DNA of 64,000 bases from Luzula sylvatica (taxonomy: Eukaryota > Streptophyta > Magnoliopsida > Poales > Juncaceae): NCBI GenBank assembly GCA_946800325.1, contig OX326959.1:49172784-49236783 (forward strand). Reading direction: 5' to 3'. The notes beneath the pieces are model-generated. The model worked only from the letters and a program-made list of their open reading frames with translations, was not told the DNA's origin and made no database searches. The translations under genes and the position numbers were made by a program. Positions 33,030 through 47,149 of the stretch are shown one piece after another. The stretch's first letter is position 1. Each line of letters opens with the position of its first letter.

Positions 33030-36000
33030 TCTCTAAAATGAGCAAAATACTTCATTTTTCATGTTTTTCTCAAAAAACTTCGTGATTGAAGACTAACACA
33101 TACAAATTTCTATTTTTCCAATTTTTTGCAAAAAATCAAAACCTGAAGTCTAACACCTTAAAAAATATCAATTATCATTTTTTTCTAAAAAAGACCAAAA
33201 TAGTTCTCTAAAATGAGCAAAATACTTCATTATTCATGTTTTTTCTCAAAAAATTCCGTGATTGAATACTAACACATACAAATTTCCATTTTTCCAATTT
33301 TTTGAAAAAAATCAAAAACTGAAGTCTAACATCTTCAAAAATATCAATTATCATTTTTTCTAAAAAAGACCAAAATAGTTCTCTAAAATGAGCAAAATAC
33401 TTCATTTTTCATGTTTTTCTCGAAAAACTCCGGGATTGAAGACTAACACATACAAATTTTTATTTTTCCTCTTTTTTTGCATAAAATCAAAAACTGAAGT
33501 CTAACACCTTCAAAAATATCAATTATCATTTTTTCTAAAAAAGACCAAAATAGTTCTCTAAAATGAGCAAAATACTTCATTTTTCATGATTTTCTCAAAA
33601 AATTCCTTGATTGAAGACTAACTCATACAAATTTCAATTTTTCCAATTTTTTGCAAAAAATAAAAAACTGAAGTCTAACACCTTCAAAAATATCAATTAT
33701 CATTTTTTCTAAAATAGACCAAAATAGTTCTCTAAAATGAGCAAAATACTTCATTTTTCATGTTTTTCTCAAAACACTCCGGGATTGAAGACTAACACAT
33801 ACAAATTTCTATATTTCCTATTTTTATCATAAAATCAAAAACTGAAGTCTAACACCTTCAAAAATATCAATTATCATTTTTTCTAAAAAAGACCAAAATA
33901 GTTCTCTAAAATGAGCAAAATACATAATTTTTCATGTTTTTCTCAAAAAATTCCGGGATTGAAGACTAACACATACAAATTTCTATTTTTCCTATTTTTT
34001 GCACAAAATCAAAAACTGAAGTCTAACACCTTCAAAAATATCAATTATCATTTTTTTCTAAAAGAGTGCAAAATAGTTCTCTAAAATGAGCAAAATACTT
34101 CATTTTTCATGTTTTTCTAAAAAAACTTCGTGATTGAACACTAACACATACAAATTTCTATTTTGCCTATTTTTTGCAAAAAATCAAAAACTGAAGTCTA
34201 ACACCTTCAAAAATATCAATTATCATTTTTTCTAAAAGAGTCCAAAATAGTTCTCTAAAATGAGCAAAATACTTCATTTTTCATGTTTTTCTCAAAAAAC
34301 TTCGTGATTGAAGACTAACACATACAAATTTCTATTTTTCCTATTTTTTGCAAAAAATCAAAAACTGAAGTCTAACACCTTCCAAAATATGAATTATCAT
34401 TTTTTCTAAAAAAGACCAAAATAGTTCTCTAAAATGAGCAAAATACTTTATTTTTCATGTTTTTCTTAAAAAACTCCGGGATTGAAGACTAACAAATTTC
34501 TATTTTTCCTATTTTTTGCATAAAATCAAAAACTGAAGTCTAACACCTTCAAAAATATCACTTAACATTTTTTTCTAAAAGAGTCCAAAATAGTTCTCTA
34601 AAATGAGCAAAATACTTCATTTTTTCATGTTTTTCTCAAAAAACTTCGTGATTGAAGACTAACACATACAAATTTCAATTTTTCCAATTTTTTTCAAAAA
34701 ATAAAAAACTGAAGTCTAACACCTTCAAAAATATCAATTATCATTTTTTCTAAAATAGACCAAAATAGTTCTCTAAAATGAGCAAAACACTTCATTTTTC
34801 ATGTTTTTCTCAAAAAACTCCGGGATTGAAGACTAACACATACAAATTTCTATTTTTCCTATTTTTTGCATAAAATCAAAAACTGAAGTCTAAGACCTTC
34901 AAAAATATCAATTATCATTTTTTCTAAAAAGACCAAAATAGTTCTCTAAAATGAGCAAAATACTTCATTTTTAATGTTTTTCTCAAAAAATTCCGTGATT
35001 GAAGACTAACACATACAAATTTCTATTTTTCCAATTTTTTGCAAAAAATCAAAAATTGAAGTCTAACACCCTAAAAAATATCAACTATCATTTTTTCAAA
35101 AAAAGACCAAAATAGTTCTCTAAAATGAGAAAAATACTTCATTTTTTATTTTTTTCTCAAAAAATTCCGTGATTGAAGACTAACACATACAAATTTCTAT
35201 TTTTCCTATTTTTTGCAAAAAATCAAAAACTGAAGTCTAACACCTTCAAAAATATCAATTATCATTTTTTCTAAAAAAGATCAAAATAGTTCTCTAAAAT
35301 GAGCAAAATACTTTATTTTTCATGTTTTTTCTGAAAAAACTCCTGGATTGAAGACTAACAAATTTCTATTTTTCCTATTTTCTGCATAAAATAAAAAACT
35401 GAAGTCTAACACCTTCAAAAATATCAATTATTATTTTTTTCTAAAAGAGTCCAAAATAGTTCTCTAAAATGAGCAAAATACTTCATTTTTCATGTTTTTC
35501 TCAAAAAACTTCGTGATTGAAGACAAACACATACAAATTTCAATTTTTCCAATTTTTTTCAAAAAATAAAAAACTGAAGTCTAAGACTTTCAAAAATGTC
35601 AATTATCATTTTTTCTAAAAAAGACCAAAATAGTTCTCTAAAATGAGCAAAATACTTCATTTTTCATGATTTTCTCAAAAAATTCCTTGATTGAAGACTA
35701 ACTCATACAAATTTCAATTTTTCCAATTTTTTGCAAAACATAAAAAACTGAAGTCTAACACCTTCAAAAATATCAATTATCATTTTTTCTAAAATAGACC
35801 AATATAGTTCTCTAAAATGAGCAAAATACTTCATTTTTCATGATTTTCTCAAAACACTCCTGGATTGAAGACTAACACAGACAAATTTCTATTTTTCCTA
35901 TTTTTATCATAAAATCAAAAACTGAAGTCTAACACCTTCAAAAATATCAATTATCATTTTTTCTAAAAGTGTCCAAAATAGTTCTCTAAAATGAGCAAAA

Positions 36001-36060
36001 TACTTCATTTTTCATGTTTTTCTAAAAAAACTTCGTGATTGAAGACTAACACATACAAAT
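33030..36060 (+). repeat. satellite segment duplicated 16.6 kb downstream
   Basis: It shares private variants with 49634-52660 at a constant offset of 16604 bp (16603 after an extra T at about 34620): 'TATTCATGTTTTTTCTC' (33231 and 49835), 'ATATTTCCTATTTTTATC' (33811 and 50415), 'TCCAAAATATGAATTATC' (34381 and 50985), and 'TGTTTTTTCTGAAAAAACTC' near 35320. Confidence 0.8.
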
Positions 36061-36070
36061 TTCTATTTTG

Positions 36071-39000
36071 CCTAGTTTTGGCAAAAAATGAAAAACTGAA
36101 GCCTAACACCTTCAAAAATATCAATTATCATTTTTTCGAAAAGAGTACAAAATAGTTCTCTAAAATGAGCAAAATACTTTATTTTTCATGTTTTTCTCAA
36201 AAAGCTTCGTGATTGAAGACTAACACATACAAATTTCTATTTTTCCTATTTTGTGCAAAAAATCACAAACTGAAGTCTAACACCTTCAAAAATATCAATT
36301 ATCATTTTTTCTAAAAAAGACCAAAATAGTTCTCTAAAATGAGCAAAATACTTTATTTTTCATGTTTTTCTTAAAAAACTCCGGGATTGAAGACTAACAA
36401 ATTTCTATTTTTCCTATTTTCTGCATAAAATCAAAAACTGAAGTCTAACACCTTCAAAAATATCAATTATCATTTTTTTCTAAAAGAGTCCAAAATAGTT
36501 CTCTAAAATGAGCAAAATACTTCATTTTTCATGTTTTTCTCAAAAAACATCGTGATTGAAGACTAACACATACAAATTTCTATTTTGCCTATTCTTTGCA
36601 AAAAATTAAAAACAGAAGTCTAACACCTTCAAAAATATCAATTTTCATTTTTTCTAAAAAAGACCAAAATAGTTCTCTAAAATGAGCAAAATACTTTATT
36701 TTTCATGTTTTTCTTAAAAAACTCCGGGATTGAAGACTAACAAATTTCTATTTTTCCTATTTTCTGCATAAAATCAAAAACTGAAGTCTAACACCTTCAA
36801 AAATATCAATTATTATTTTTTTCTAAAAGAGTCCAAAATAGTTCTCTAAAATGAGCAAAATACTTCATTTTTCATGTTTTTCTCAAAAAACTTCGTGATT
36901 GAAGACTAACACATACAAATTTCAATTTTTCCAATTTTTTTCAAAAAATAAAAAACTGAAGTCTAAGACCTTCAAAAATGTCAATTATCATTTTTTCTAA
37001 AAAAGACCAAAATAGTTCTCTAAAATGAGCAAAATACTTCATTTTTCATGATTTTCTCAAAAAATTCCTTGATTGAAGACTAACTCATACAAATTTCAAT
37101 TTTTCCAATTTTTTGCAAAAAATAAAAAACTGAAGTCTAACACCTTCAAAAATATCAATTATCATTTTTTCTAAAAGAGACCAATATAGTTCTCTAAAAT
37201 GAGCAAAATACTTCATTTTTCATGATTTTCTCAAAACACTCCGGGATTGAAGACTAACACAGACAAATTTCTATTTTTCCTATTTTTATCATAAAATCAA
37301 AAACTGAAGTCTAACACCTTCAAAAATATCAATTATCATTTTTTCTAAAAGTGTCCAAAATAGTTCTCTAAAATGAGCAAAATACTTCATTTTTCATGTT
37401 TTTCTAAAAAAACTTCGTGATTGAAGACTAGCACATACAAATTTCTATTTTGCCTATTTTTGGCAAAAAATGAAAAACTGAAGCCTAACACCTTCAAAAA
37501 TATCAATTATCATTTTTTCGAAAAGAGTACAAAATAGTTCTCTAAAATGAGCAAAATACTTTATTTTTCATGTTTTTCTCAAAAAGCTTCGTGATTGAAG
37601 ACTAACACATACAAATTTCTATTTTTCCTATTTTGTGCAAAAAATCACAAACTGAAGTCTAACACCTTCAAAAATATCAATTATCATTTTTTCTAAAAAA
37701 GACCAAAATAGTTCTCTAAAATGAGCAAAATACTTTATTTTTCATGTTTTTCTTAAAAAACTCCGGGATTGAAGACTAACAAATTTCTATTTTTCCTATT
37801 TTCTGCATAAAATCAAAAACTGAAGTCTAACACCTTCAAAAATATCAATTATCATTTTTTCTAAAAAAGACCAAAATAGTTCTCTAAAATGAGCAAAATA
37901 CTTCATTTTTCTTGTTTTTCTCAAAAAATTCCGTGATTGAAGACTAACACATACAAATTTCAATTTTTCCAATTTTTTGCAAAATATAAAAAACTGAAGT
38001 CTGACACCTTCAAAAATATCAATTATCATTTTTTCTATAATAGACCAAAATAGTTCTCTAAAATGAGCAAAATACTTCATTTTTCATGTTTTTCTCAAAA
38101 AACTCCGGGACTGAAGACTAATACATACAAATTTCTATTATTCCTATTTTAGGCAAAAAATCAAAAACTGAAGTCTAACACCTTCAAAAATATCAATTAT
38201 CATTTTTTCTAAAAAAGACCAAAATAGTTCTCTAAAATGAGCAAAATACTTTATTTTTCATGTTTTTCTTAAAAAACTCCGGGATTGAAGACTAACAAAT
38301 TTCTATTTTTCCTATTTTCTGCATAAAATCAAAAACTGAAGTCTAACACCTTCAAAAATATCAATTATCATTTTTTTATAAAAGAGACCAAAATAGTTCT
38401 CTAAAATGAGCAAAATACTTCATTTTTCATGTTTTTCTCAAAAAACTTCGTGATTGAAGACTAACACATACAAATTTCAATATTTCCAATTTTTTTCAAA
38501 AAATAAAAAACTGAAGTCTAACACCTTCAAAAATATCAATTATCATTTTTTCTAAAAAAGACCAAAATAGTTCTCTAAAATGAGCAAAATACTTTATTTT
38601 TCATGTTTTTCTTAAAAAAATGCGGGATTGAAGACTAACAAATTTCTATTTTTCCTATTTTTGGCATAAAATCAAAAACTGAAGTCTAACACCTTCAAAA
38701 ATATCAATTATCATTTTTTTCTAAAAGAGTCCAAAATAGTTCTCTAAAATGAGCAAAATACTTCATTTTTCATGTTTTTCTCAAAAAACATCGTGATTGA
38801 AGACTAACACATACAAATTTCTATTTTGCCTATTTTTTGCAAAAAATTAAAAACTGAAGTCTAACACCTTCAAAAATATCAATTTTCATTTTTTCTAAAA
38901 AAGACCAAAATAGTTCTCTAAAATGAGCAAAATACTTCATTTTTCATGTTTTTCTCAAAAAACTTCGTGATTGAAGACTAACACATACAAATTTCTATTT

Positions 39001-40560
39001 TGCCTATTTTTTTGCAAAAAATCAAAAACTGAAGTCTAACACCTTCAAAAATATCAATTATCATTTTTTCTAAAAAAGACCAAAATAGTTCTCTAAAATG
39101 AGCAAAATACTTTATTTTTCATGTTTTTCTTAAAAAACTCCGGGATTGAAGACTAACAAATTTCTATTTTTCCTATTTTCTGCATAAAATCAAAAATTGA
39201 AGTCTAACACCTTCAAAAATATCAATTATCATTTTTTTCTAAAAGAGTCCAAAATAGTTCTCTAAAATGAGCAAAATACTTCATTTTTCATGTTTTTCTC
39301 AAAAAACTTCGTGATTGAAGACTAACACATACAAATTTCTATTTTGCCTATTTTTTGCAAAAAATCAAAAACTGAAGTCTAACATCTTCAAAAATATCAA
39401 TTATCATTTTTTCTAAAAAAGACCAAAATAGTTCTCTAAAATGAGCAAAAGACTTCATTTTTCATGTTTTTCTTAAAAAACTCCGGGATTGAAGATTAAC
39501 AAATTTCTATTTTTCCTATTTTTTGCATAAAATCAAAAACTGAAATCTAACACCTTTGAAAAATATCAATTATCATTTTTTTCTAAATGAGTCCAAAATA
39601 GTTCTCTAAAATGAGCAAAATACTTCATTTTTCATGTTTTTCTCAAAAAACTTCGTGATTGAAGACTAACACATACAAATTTCAATTTTTCCAATTTTTT
39701 GCAAAATATAAAAAACTGAAGTCTAACACCTTCAAAAATATCAATTATCATTTTTTCTAAAATAGACCAAAATAGTTCTCTAAAATGAGCAAAATACTTC
39801 ATTTTTCATGTTTTTCTCAAAAAACTCCGGGACTGAAGACTAACACATACAAATTTCTATTTTTCCTATTTTTTGCATAAAATCAAAAACTGAAGTCTAA
39901 CACCCTCAAAAATATCAATTATCATTTTTTCTAAAAAGGACCAAAATATTTCTCAAAACTGAGCAAAATACTTCATTTTTCATGTTTTTCTCAAAAAATT
40001 ACGTGATTGAAGACTAACACATACAAATTTCTATTTTTCCAATTTTTGCAAAAAATCAAAAACTTAAGTCTAACACCTTCAAAAATATCAATTATCATTT
40101 TTTCTAAAAGAGTCCAAAATAGTTCTCTAAAATGAGCAAAGTACTTCATTTTTCATGTTTTTCTAAAAAAACTTCGTGTTTGAAGACTAACACATACAAA
40201 TTTCTATTTTTCCTATTTTTTGCAAAAAATCAAAAAATGAAGTCTAACACCTTCAAAAATATCAATTATCATTTTTTCTAAAAAAGGCCAAAATAGTTCT
40301 CTAAAATGAGCAAAATACTTAATTTTTCATGTTTTTCTCAAAAATTTCCGGGATTGAAGACTAACACATACAAATTTCTATTTTTCCTGTTTTTTGCATA
40401 AAATCAAAAACTGAAGTCTAACACCTTCAAAAATATCAATTATCATTTTTTTCTAAAAGATTCCAAAATAGTTCTCTAAAATGAGCAAAATACTTCATTT
40501 TTCATGTTTTTCTAAAAAAACTTCGTGATTGAAGACTAACACATACAAATTTCTATTTTG
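36071..40560 (+). repeat. 4490-bp satellite block, copy A
   Basis: This block of about 26 monomers is followed directly by a near-identical copy at 40561-45050. The marker 'CCTAGTTTTGGCAAAAAATG' begins both, at 36071 and 40561. 'AAAAAGCTTCG' recurs in each at the same offset. Confidence 0.85.
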
Positions 40561-43500
40561 CCTAGTTTTGGCAAAAAATGAAAAACTGAAGCCTAACACC
40601 TTCAAAAATATCAATTATCATTTTTTCGAAAAGAGTACAAAATAGTTCTCTAAAATGAGCAAAATACTTTATTTTTCATGTTTTTCTCAAAAAGCTTCGT
40701 GATTGAAGACTAACACATACAAATTTCTATTTTTCCTATTTTGTGCAAAAAATCACAAACTGAAGTCTAACACCTTCAAAAATATCAATTATCATTTTTT
40801 CTAAAAAAGACCAAAATAGTTCTCTAAAATGAGCAAAATACTTTATTTTTCATGTTTTTCTTAAAAAACTCCGGGATTGAAGACTAACAAATTTCTATTT
40901 TTCCTATTTTCTGCATAAAATCAAAAACTGAAGTCTAACACCTTCAAAAATATCAATTATCATTTTTTTCTAAAAGAGTCCAAAATAGTTCTCTAAAATG
41001 AGCAAAATACTTCATTTTTCATGTTTTTCTCAAAAAACATCGTGATTGAAGACTAACACATACAAATTTCTATTTTGCCTATTCTTTGCAAAAAATTAAA
41101 AACAGAAGTCTAACACCTTCAAAAATATCAATTTTCATTTTTTCTAAAAAAGACCAAAATAGTTCTCTAAAATGAGCAAAATACTTTATTTTTCATGTTT
41201 TTCTTAAAAAACTCCGGGATTGAAGACTAACAAATTTCTATTTTTCCTATTTTCTGCATAAAATCAAAAACTGAAGTCTAACACCTTCAAAAATATCAAT
41301 TATTATTTTTTTCTAAAAGAGTCCAAAATAGTTCTCTAAAATGAGCAAAATACTTCATTTTTCATGTTTTTCTCAAAAAACTTCGTGATTGAAGACTAAC
41401 ACATACAAATTTCAATTTTTCCAATTTTTTTCAAAAAATAAAAAACTGAAGTCTAAGACCTTCAAAAATGTCAATTATCATTTTTTCTAAAAAAGACCAA
41501 AATAGTTCTCTAAAATGAGCAAAATACTTCATTTTTCATGATTTTCTCAAAAAATTCCTTGATTGAAGACTAACTCATACAAATTTCAATTTTTCCAATT
41601 TTTTGCAAAAAATAAAAAACTGAAGTCTAACACCTTCAAAAATATCAATTATCATTTTTTCTAAAAGAGACCAATATAGTTCTCTAAAATGAGCAAAATA
41701 CTTCATTTTTCATGATTTTCTCAAAACACTCCGGGATTGAAGACTAACACAGACAAATTTCTATTTTTCCTATTTTTATCATAAAATCAAAAACTGAAGT
41801 CTAACACCTTCAAAAATATCAATTATCATTTTTTCTAAAAGTGTCCAAAATAGTTCTCTAAAATGAGCAAAATACTTCATTTTTCATGTTTTTCTAAAAA
41901 AACTTCGTGATTGAAGACTAACACATACAAATTTCTATTTTGCCTATTTTTGGCAAAAAATGAAAAACTGAAGCCTAACACCTTCAAAAATATCAATTAT
42001 CATTTTTTCGAAAAGAGTACAAAATAGTTCTCTAAAATGAGCAAAATACTTTATTTTTCATGTTTTTCTCAAAAAGCTTCGTGATTGAAGACTAACACAT
42101 ACAAATTTCTATTTTTCCTATTTTGTGCAAAAAATCACAAACTGAAGTCTAACACCTTCAAAAATATCAATTATCATTTTTTCTAAAAAAGACCAAAATA
42201 GTTCTCTAAAATGAGCAAAATACTTTATTTTTCATGTTTTTCTTAAAAAACTCCGGGATTGAAGACTAACAAATTTCTATTTTTCCTATTTTCTGCATAA
42301 AATCAAAAACTGAAGTCTAACACCTTCAAAAATATCAATTATCATTTTTTCTAAAAAAGACCAAAATAGTTCTCTAAAATGAGCAAAATACTTCATTTTT
42401 CTTGTTTTTCTCAAAAAATTCCGTGATTGAAGACTAACACATACAAATTTCAATTTTTCCAATTTTTTGCAAAATATAAAAAACTGAAGTCTGACACCTT
42501 CAAAAATATCAATTATCATTTTTTCTATAATAGACCAAAATAGTTCTCTAAAATGAGCAAAATACTTCATTTTTCATGTTTTTCTCAAAAAACTCCGGGA
42601 CTGAAGACTAATACATACAAATTTCTATTATTCCTATTTTAGGCAAAAAATCAAAAACTGAAGTCTAACACCTTCAAAAATATCAATTATCATTTTTTCT
42701 AAAAAAGACCAAAATAGTTCTCTAAAATGAGCAAAATACTTTATTTTTCATGTTTTTCTTAAAAAACTCCGGGATTGAAGACTAACAAATTTCTATTTTT
42801 CCTATTTTCTGCATAAAATCAAAAACTGAAGTGTAACACCTTCAAAAATATCAATTATCATTTTTTTATAAAAGAGACCAAAATAGTTCTCTAAAATGAG
42901 CAAAATACTTCATTTTTCATGTTTTTCTCAAAAAACTTCGTGATTGAAGACTAACACATACAAATTTCAATATTTCCAATTTTTTTCAAAAAATAAAAAA
43001 CTGAAGTCTAACACCTTCAAAAATATCAATTATCATTTTTTCTAAAAAAGACCAAAATAGTTCTCTAAAATGAGCAAAATACTTTATTTTTCATGTTTTT
43101 CTTAAAAAAATGCGGGATTGAAGACTAACAAATTTCTATTTTTCCTATTTTTGGCATAAAATCAAAAACTGAAGTCTAACACCTTCAAAAATATCAATTA
43201 TCATTTTTTTCTAAAAGAGTCCAAAATAGTTCTCTAAAATGAGCAAAATACTTCATTTTTCATGTTTTTCTCAAAAAACTTCGTGATTGAAGACTAACAC
43301 ATACAAATTTCTATTTTGCCTATTTTTTGCAAAAAATTAAAAACTGAAGTCTAACACCTTCAAAAATATCAATTTTCATTTTTTCTAAAAAAGACCAAAA
43401 TAGTTCTCTAAAATGAGCAAAATACTTCATTTTTCATGTTTTTCTCAAAAAACTTCGTGATTGAAGACTAACACATACAAATTTCTATTTTGCCTATTTT

Positions 43501-45050
43501 TTTGCAAAAAATCAAAAACTGAAGTCTAACACCTTCAAAAATATCAATTATCATTTTTTCTAAAAAAGACCAAAATAGTTCTCTAAAATGAGCAAAATAC
43601 TTTATTTTTCATGTTTTTCTTAAAAAACTCCGGGATTGAAGACTAACAAATTTCTATTTTTCCTATTTTCTGCATAAAATCAAAAATTGAAGTCTAACAC
43701 CTTCAAAAATATCAATTATCATTTTTTTCTAAAAGAGTCCAAAATAGTTCTCTAAAATGAGCAAAATACTTCATTTTTCATGTTTTTCTCAAAAAACTTC
43801 GTGATTGAAGACTAACACATACAAATTTCTATTTTGCCTATTTTTTGCAAAAAATCAAAAACTGAAGTCTAACATCTTCAAAAATATCAATTATCATTTT
43901 TTCTAAAAAAGACCAAAATAGTTCTCTAAAATGAGCAAAAGACTTCATTTTTCATGTTTTTCTTAAAAAACTCCGGGATTGAAGATTAACAAATTTCTAT
44001 TTTTCCTATTTTTTGCATAAAATCAAAAACTGAAATCTAACACCTTTGAAAAATATCAATTATCATTTTTTTCTAAATGAGTCCAAAATAGTTCTCTAAA
44101 ATGAGCAAAATACTTCATTTTTCATGTTTTTCTCAAAAAACTTCGTGATTGAAGACTAACACATACAAATTTCAATTTTTCCAATTTTTTGCAAAATATA
44201 AAAAACTGAAGTCTAACACCTTCAAAAATATCAATTATCATTTTTTCTAAAATAGACCAAAATAGTTCTCTAAAATGAGCAAAATACTTCATTTTTCATG
44301 TTTTTCTCAAAAAACTCCGGGACTGAAGACTAACACATACAAATTTCTATTTTTCCTATTTTTTGCATAAAATCAAAAACTGAAGTCTAACACCCTCAAA
44401 AATATCAATTATCATTTTTTCTAAAAAGGACCAAAATATTTCTCAAAACTGAGCAAAATACTTCATTTTTCATGTTTTTCTCAAAAAATTACGTGATTGA
44501 AGACTAACACATACAAATTTCTATTTTTCCAATTTTTGCAAAAAATCAAAAACTTAAGTCTAACACCTTCAAAAATATCAATTATCATTTTTTCTAAAAG
44601 AGTCCAAAATAGTTCTCTAAAATGAGCAAAGTACTTCATTTTTCATGTTTTTCTAAAAAAACTTCGTGTTTGAAGACTAACACATACAAATTTCTATTTT
44701 TCCTATTTTTTGCAAAAAATCAAAAAATGAAGTCTAACACCTTCAAAAATATCAATTATCATTTTTTCTAAAAAAGGCCAAAATAGTTCTCTAAAATGAG
44801 CAAAATACTTAATTTTTCATGTTTTTCTCAAAAATTTCCGGGATTGAAGACTAACACATACAAATTTCTATTTTTCCTGTTTTTTGCATAAAATCAAAAA
44901 CTGAAGTCTAACACCTTCAAAAATATCAATTATCATTTTTTTCTAAAAGATTCCAAAATAGTTCTCTAAAATGAGCAAAATACTTCATTTTTCATGTTTT
45001 TCTAAAAAAACTTCGTGATTGAAGACTAACACATACAAATTTCTATTTTG
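40561..45050 (+). repeat. 4490-bp satellite block, copy B
   Basis: The copy matches A with very few differences; those I noticed are at 37431/41921, 38343/42833 and 38790/43280. The constant offset with no length change over 4.5 kb indicates a recent tandem duplication. Confidence 0.85.
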
Positions 45051-47149
45051 CCTATTTTTTGCAAAATATAAAAAACTGAAGCCTAACACCTTCAAAAATA
45101 TCAATTATCATTTTTTCGAAAAGAGTCCAAAATAGTTCTCTAAAATGAGCAAAATACTTCATTTTTCATGTTTTTCTCAAAAAGCTTCGTGATTGAAGAC
45201 TAACACATACAAATTTCTATTTTTCCTATTTTGTGCAAAAAATCAGAAACTGAAGTCTAACACCTTCAAAAATATCAATTATCATTTTTTCTAAAAAAGA
45301 CCAAAATAGTTCTCTAAAATGAGCAAAATACTTTATTTTTCATGTTTTTCTTAATAAACTCCGGGATTGAAGACTAACAAATTTCTATTTTTCCTATTTT
45401 CTGCATAAAATCAAAAACTTAAGTCTAACACCTTCAAAAATAACAATTATCATTTTTTCTAAAAAAGACCAAAATAGTTCTCTAAAATGAGCAAAATACT
45501 TCATTTTTCTTGTTTTTCTCAAAAAATTCCGTGATTGAAGACTAACACATACAAATTTCAATTTTTCCAATTTTTTGCAAAATATAAAAAACTGAAGTCT
45601 TACACCTTCAAAAATATCAATTATCATTTTTTCTATAATAGACCAAAATAGTTCTTTAAAATGAGCAAAATACTTCATTTTTCATGTTTTTCTCAAAAAA
45701 CTCCGGGACTGAAGACTAATACATACAAATTTCTATTATTCCTATTTTGGGCAAAAAATCAAAAACTGAAGTCTAACACCTTCAAAAATATCAACTATCA
45801 TTTTTTCTAAAAAAGACCAAAATAGTTCTCTAAAATGAGCAAAATACTTTATTTTTCATGTTTTTCTTAAAAAACTCTGGGATTGAAGACTAACAAATTT
45901 CTATTTTTCCTATTTTCTGCATAAAATCAAAAACTGTAGTCTAACACCTTCAAAAATATCAATTATCATTTTTTTCTAAAAGAGACCAAAATAGTTCTCT
46001 AAAATGAGCAAAATACTTCATTTTTCATGTTTTTCTCAAAAAACTTCGTGATTGAAGACTAACACATACAAATTTCTATTTTTCCTATTTTTTGCATAAA
46101 ATCAAAAACTGAAGTCTAACACCTTCAAAAATATCAATTATCATTTTTTCGAAAAAAGACCAAAATAGTTCTCTAAAATGAGCAAAATACTTCATTTTTC
46201 TTGTTTTTCTCAAAAAACTCCCGTATTGAAGACTAACACATACAAATTTCTATTTTGCCTATTTTTTGCAAAAAATCAAAAACTGAAGTCTAACACCTTC
46301 AAAAATATCAATTATCATTTTTTCTAAAAGAGTCCAAAATAGTTCTCTAAAATGAGCAAAATACTTCATTTTTCATGTTTTTCTCAAAAAACTTCGTGAT
46401 TGAAGACTAACACATACAAATTTCTATTTTTCCAATTTTTTGCAAAAAATCAAAACCTGAAGTCTAACACCTTCAAAAATATCAATTATCATTTTTTTCT
46501 AAAAAAGACCAAAATAGTTCTCTAAAATGAGCAAAATACTTCATTATTCATGTTTTTTCTCAAAAAATTCCGTGATTGAAGACTAACACATACAAATTTC
46601 TATTTTTCCAATCTTTTGAAAAAAATCAAAAACTGAAGTCTAACATCTTCAAAAATATCAATTATCATTTTTTCTAAAAAAGACCAAAATAGTTCTCTAA
46701 AATGAGCAAAATACTTCATTTTTCATGTTTTTCTCGAAAAATTCCGGGATTGAAGACTAACACATACAAATTTTTATTTTTCCTCTTTTTTTGCATAAAA
46801 TCAAAAACTGAAGTCTAACACCTTCAAAAATATCAATTATCATTTTTTCTAAAAAAGACCAAAATAGTTCTCTAAAATGAGCAAAATACTTCATTTTTCA
46901 TGTTTTTCTTAAAAAACTCCGGGATTGAAGATTAACAAATTTCTATTTTTCCTATTTTTTGCATAAAATCAAAAACTGAAATCTAACACCTTTGAAAAAT
47001 ATCAATTATCATTTTTTTCTAAATGAGTCCAAAATAGTTCTCTAAAATGAGCAAAATACTTCATTTTTCATGTTTTTCTCAAAAAACTTCGTGATTGAAG
47101 ACTAACACATACAAATTTCAATTTTTCCAATTTTTTGCAAAATATAAAA
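43860..47149 (+). repeat. 3290-bp satellite block, copy 1
   Basis: It shares private variants with 47150-50190 at an offset of 3290 bp: 'ACCTTTGAAAAATATC', 'AAAAATTTCCGGG' (44830 and 48120), 'AAAAATAACAATTATC' (about 45435 and 48725), and 'TTTTTATTTTTCCTCTTTTT' (46770 and 50060). It overlaps the end of block B. Confidence 0.8.

Noticed and set aside
37796..38080. Recurrent 94-codon minus-strand ORF (starting MKYFAHFRELFW), also at 42286, 45394, 48684, 54573, 57682 and 60440
   Set aside because: It is two consecutive 174-bp satellite monomers read in phase (174 = 3 x 58). Adjacent short monomers break the frame. There is no start context, domain or independent conservation.
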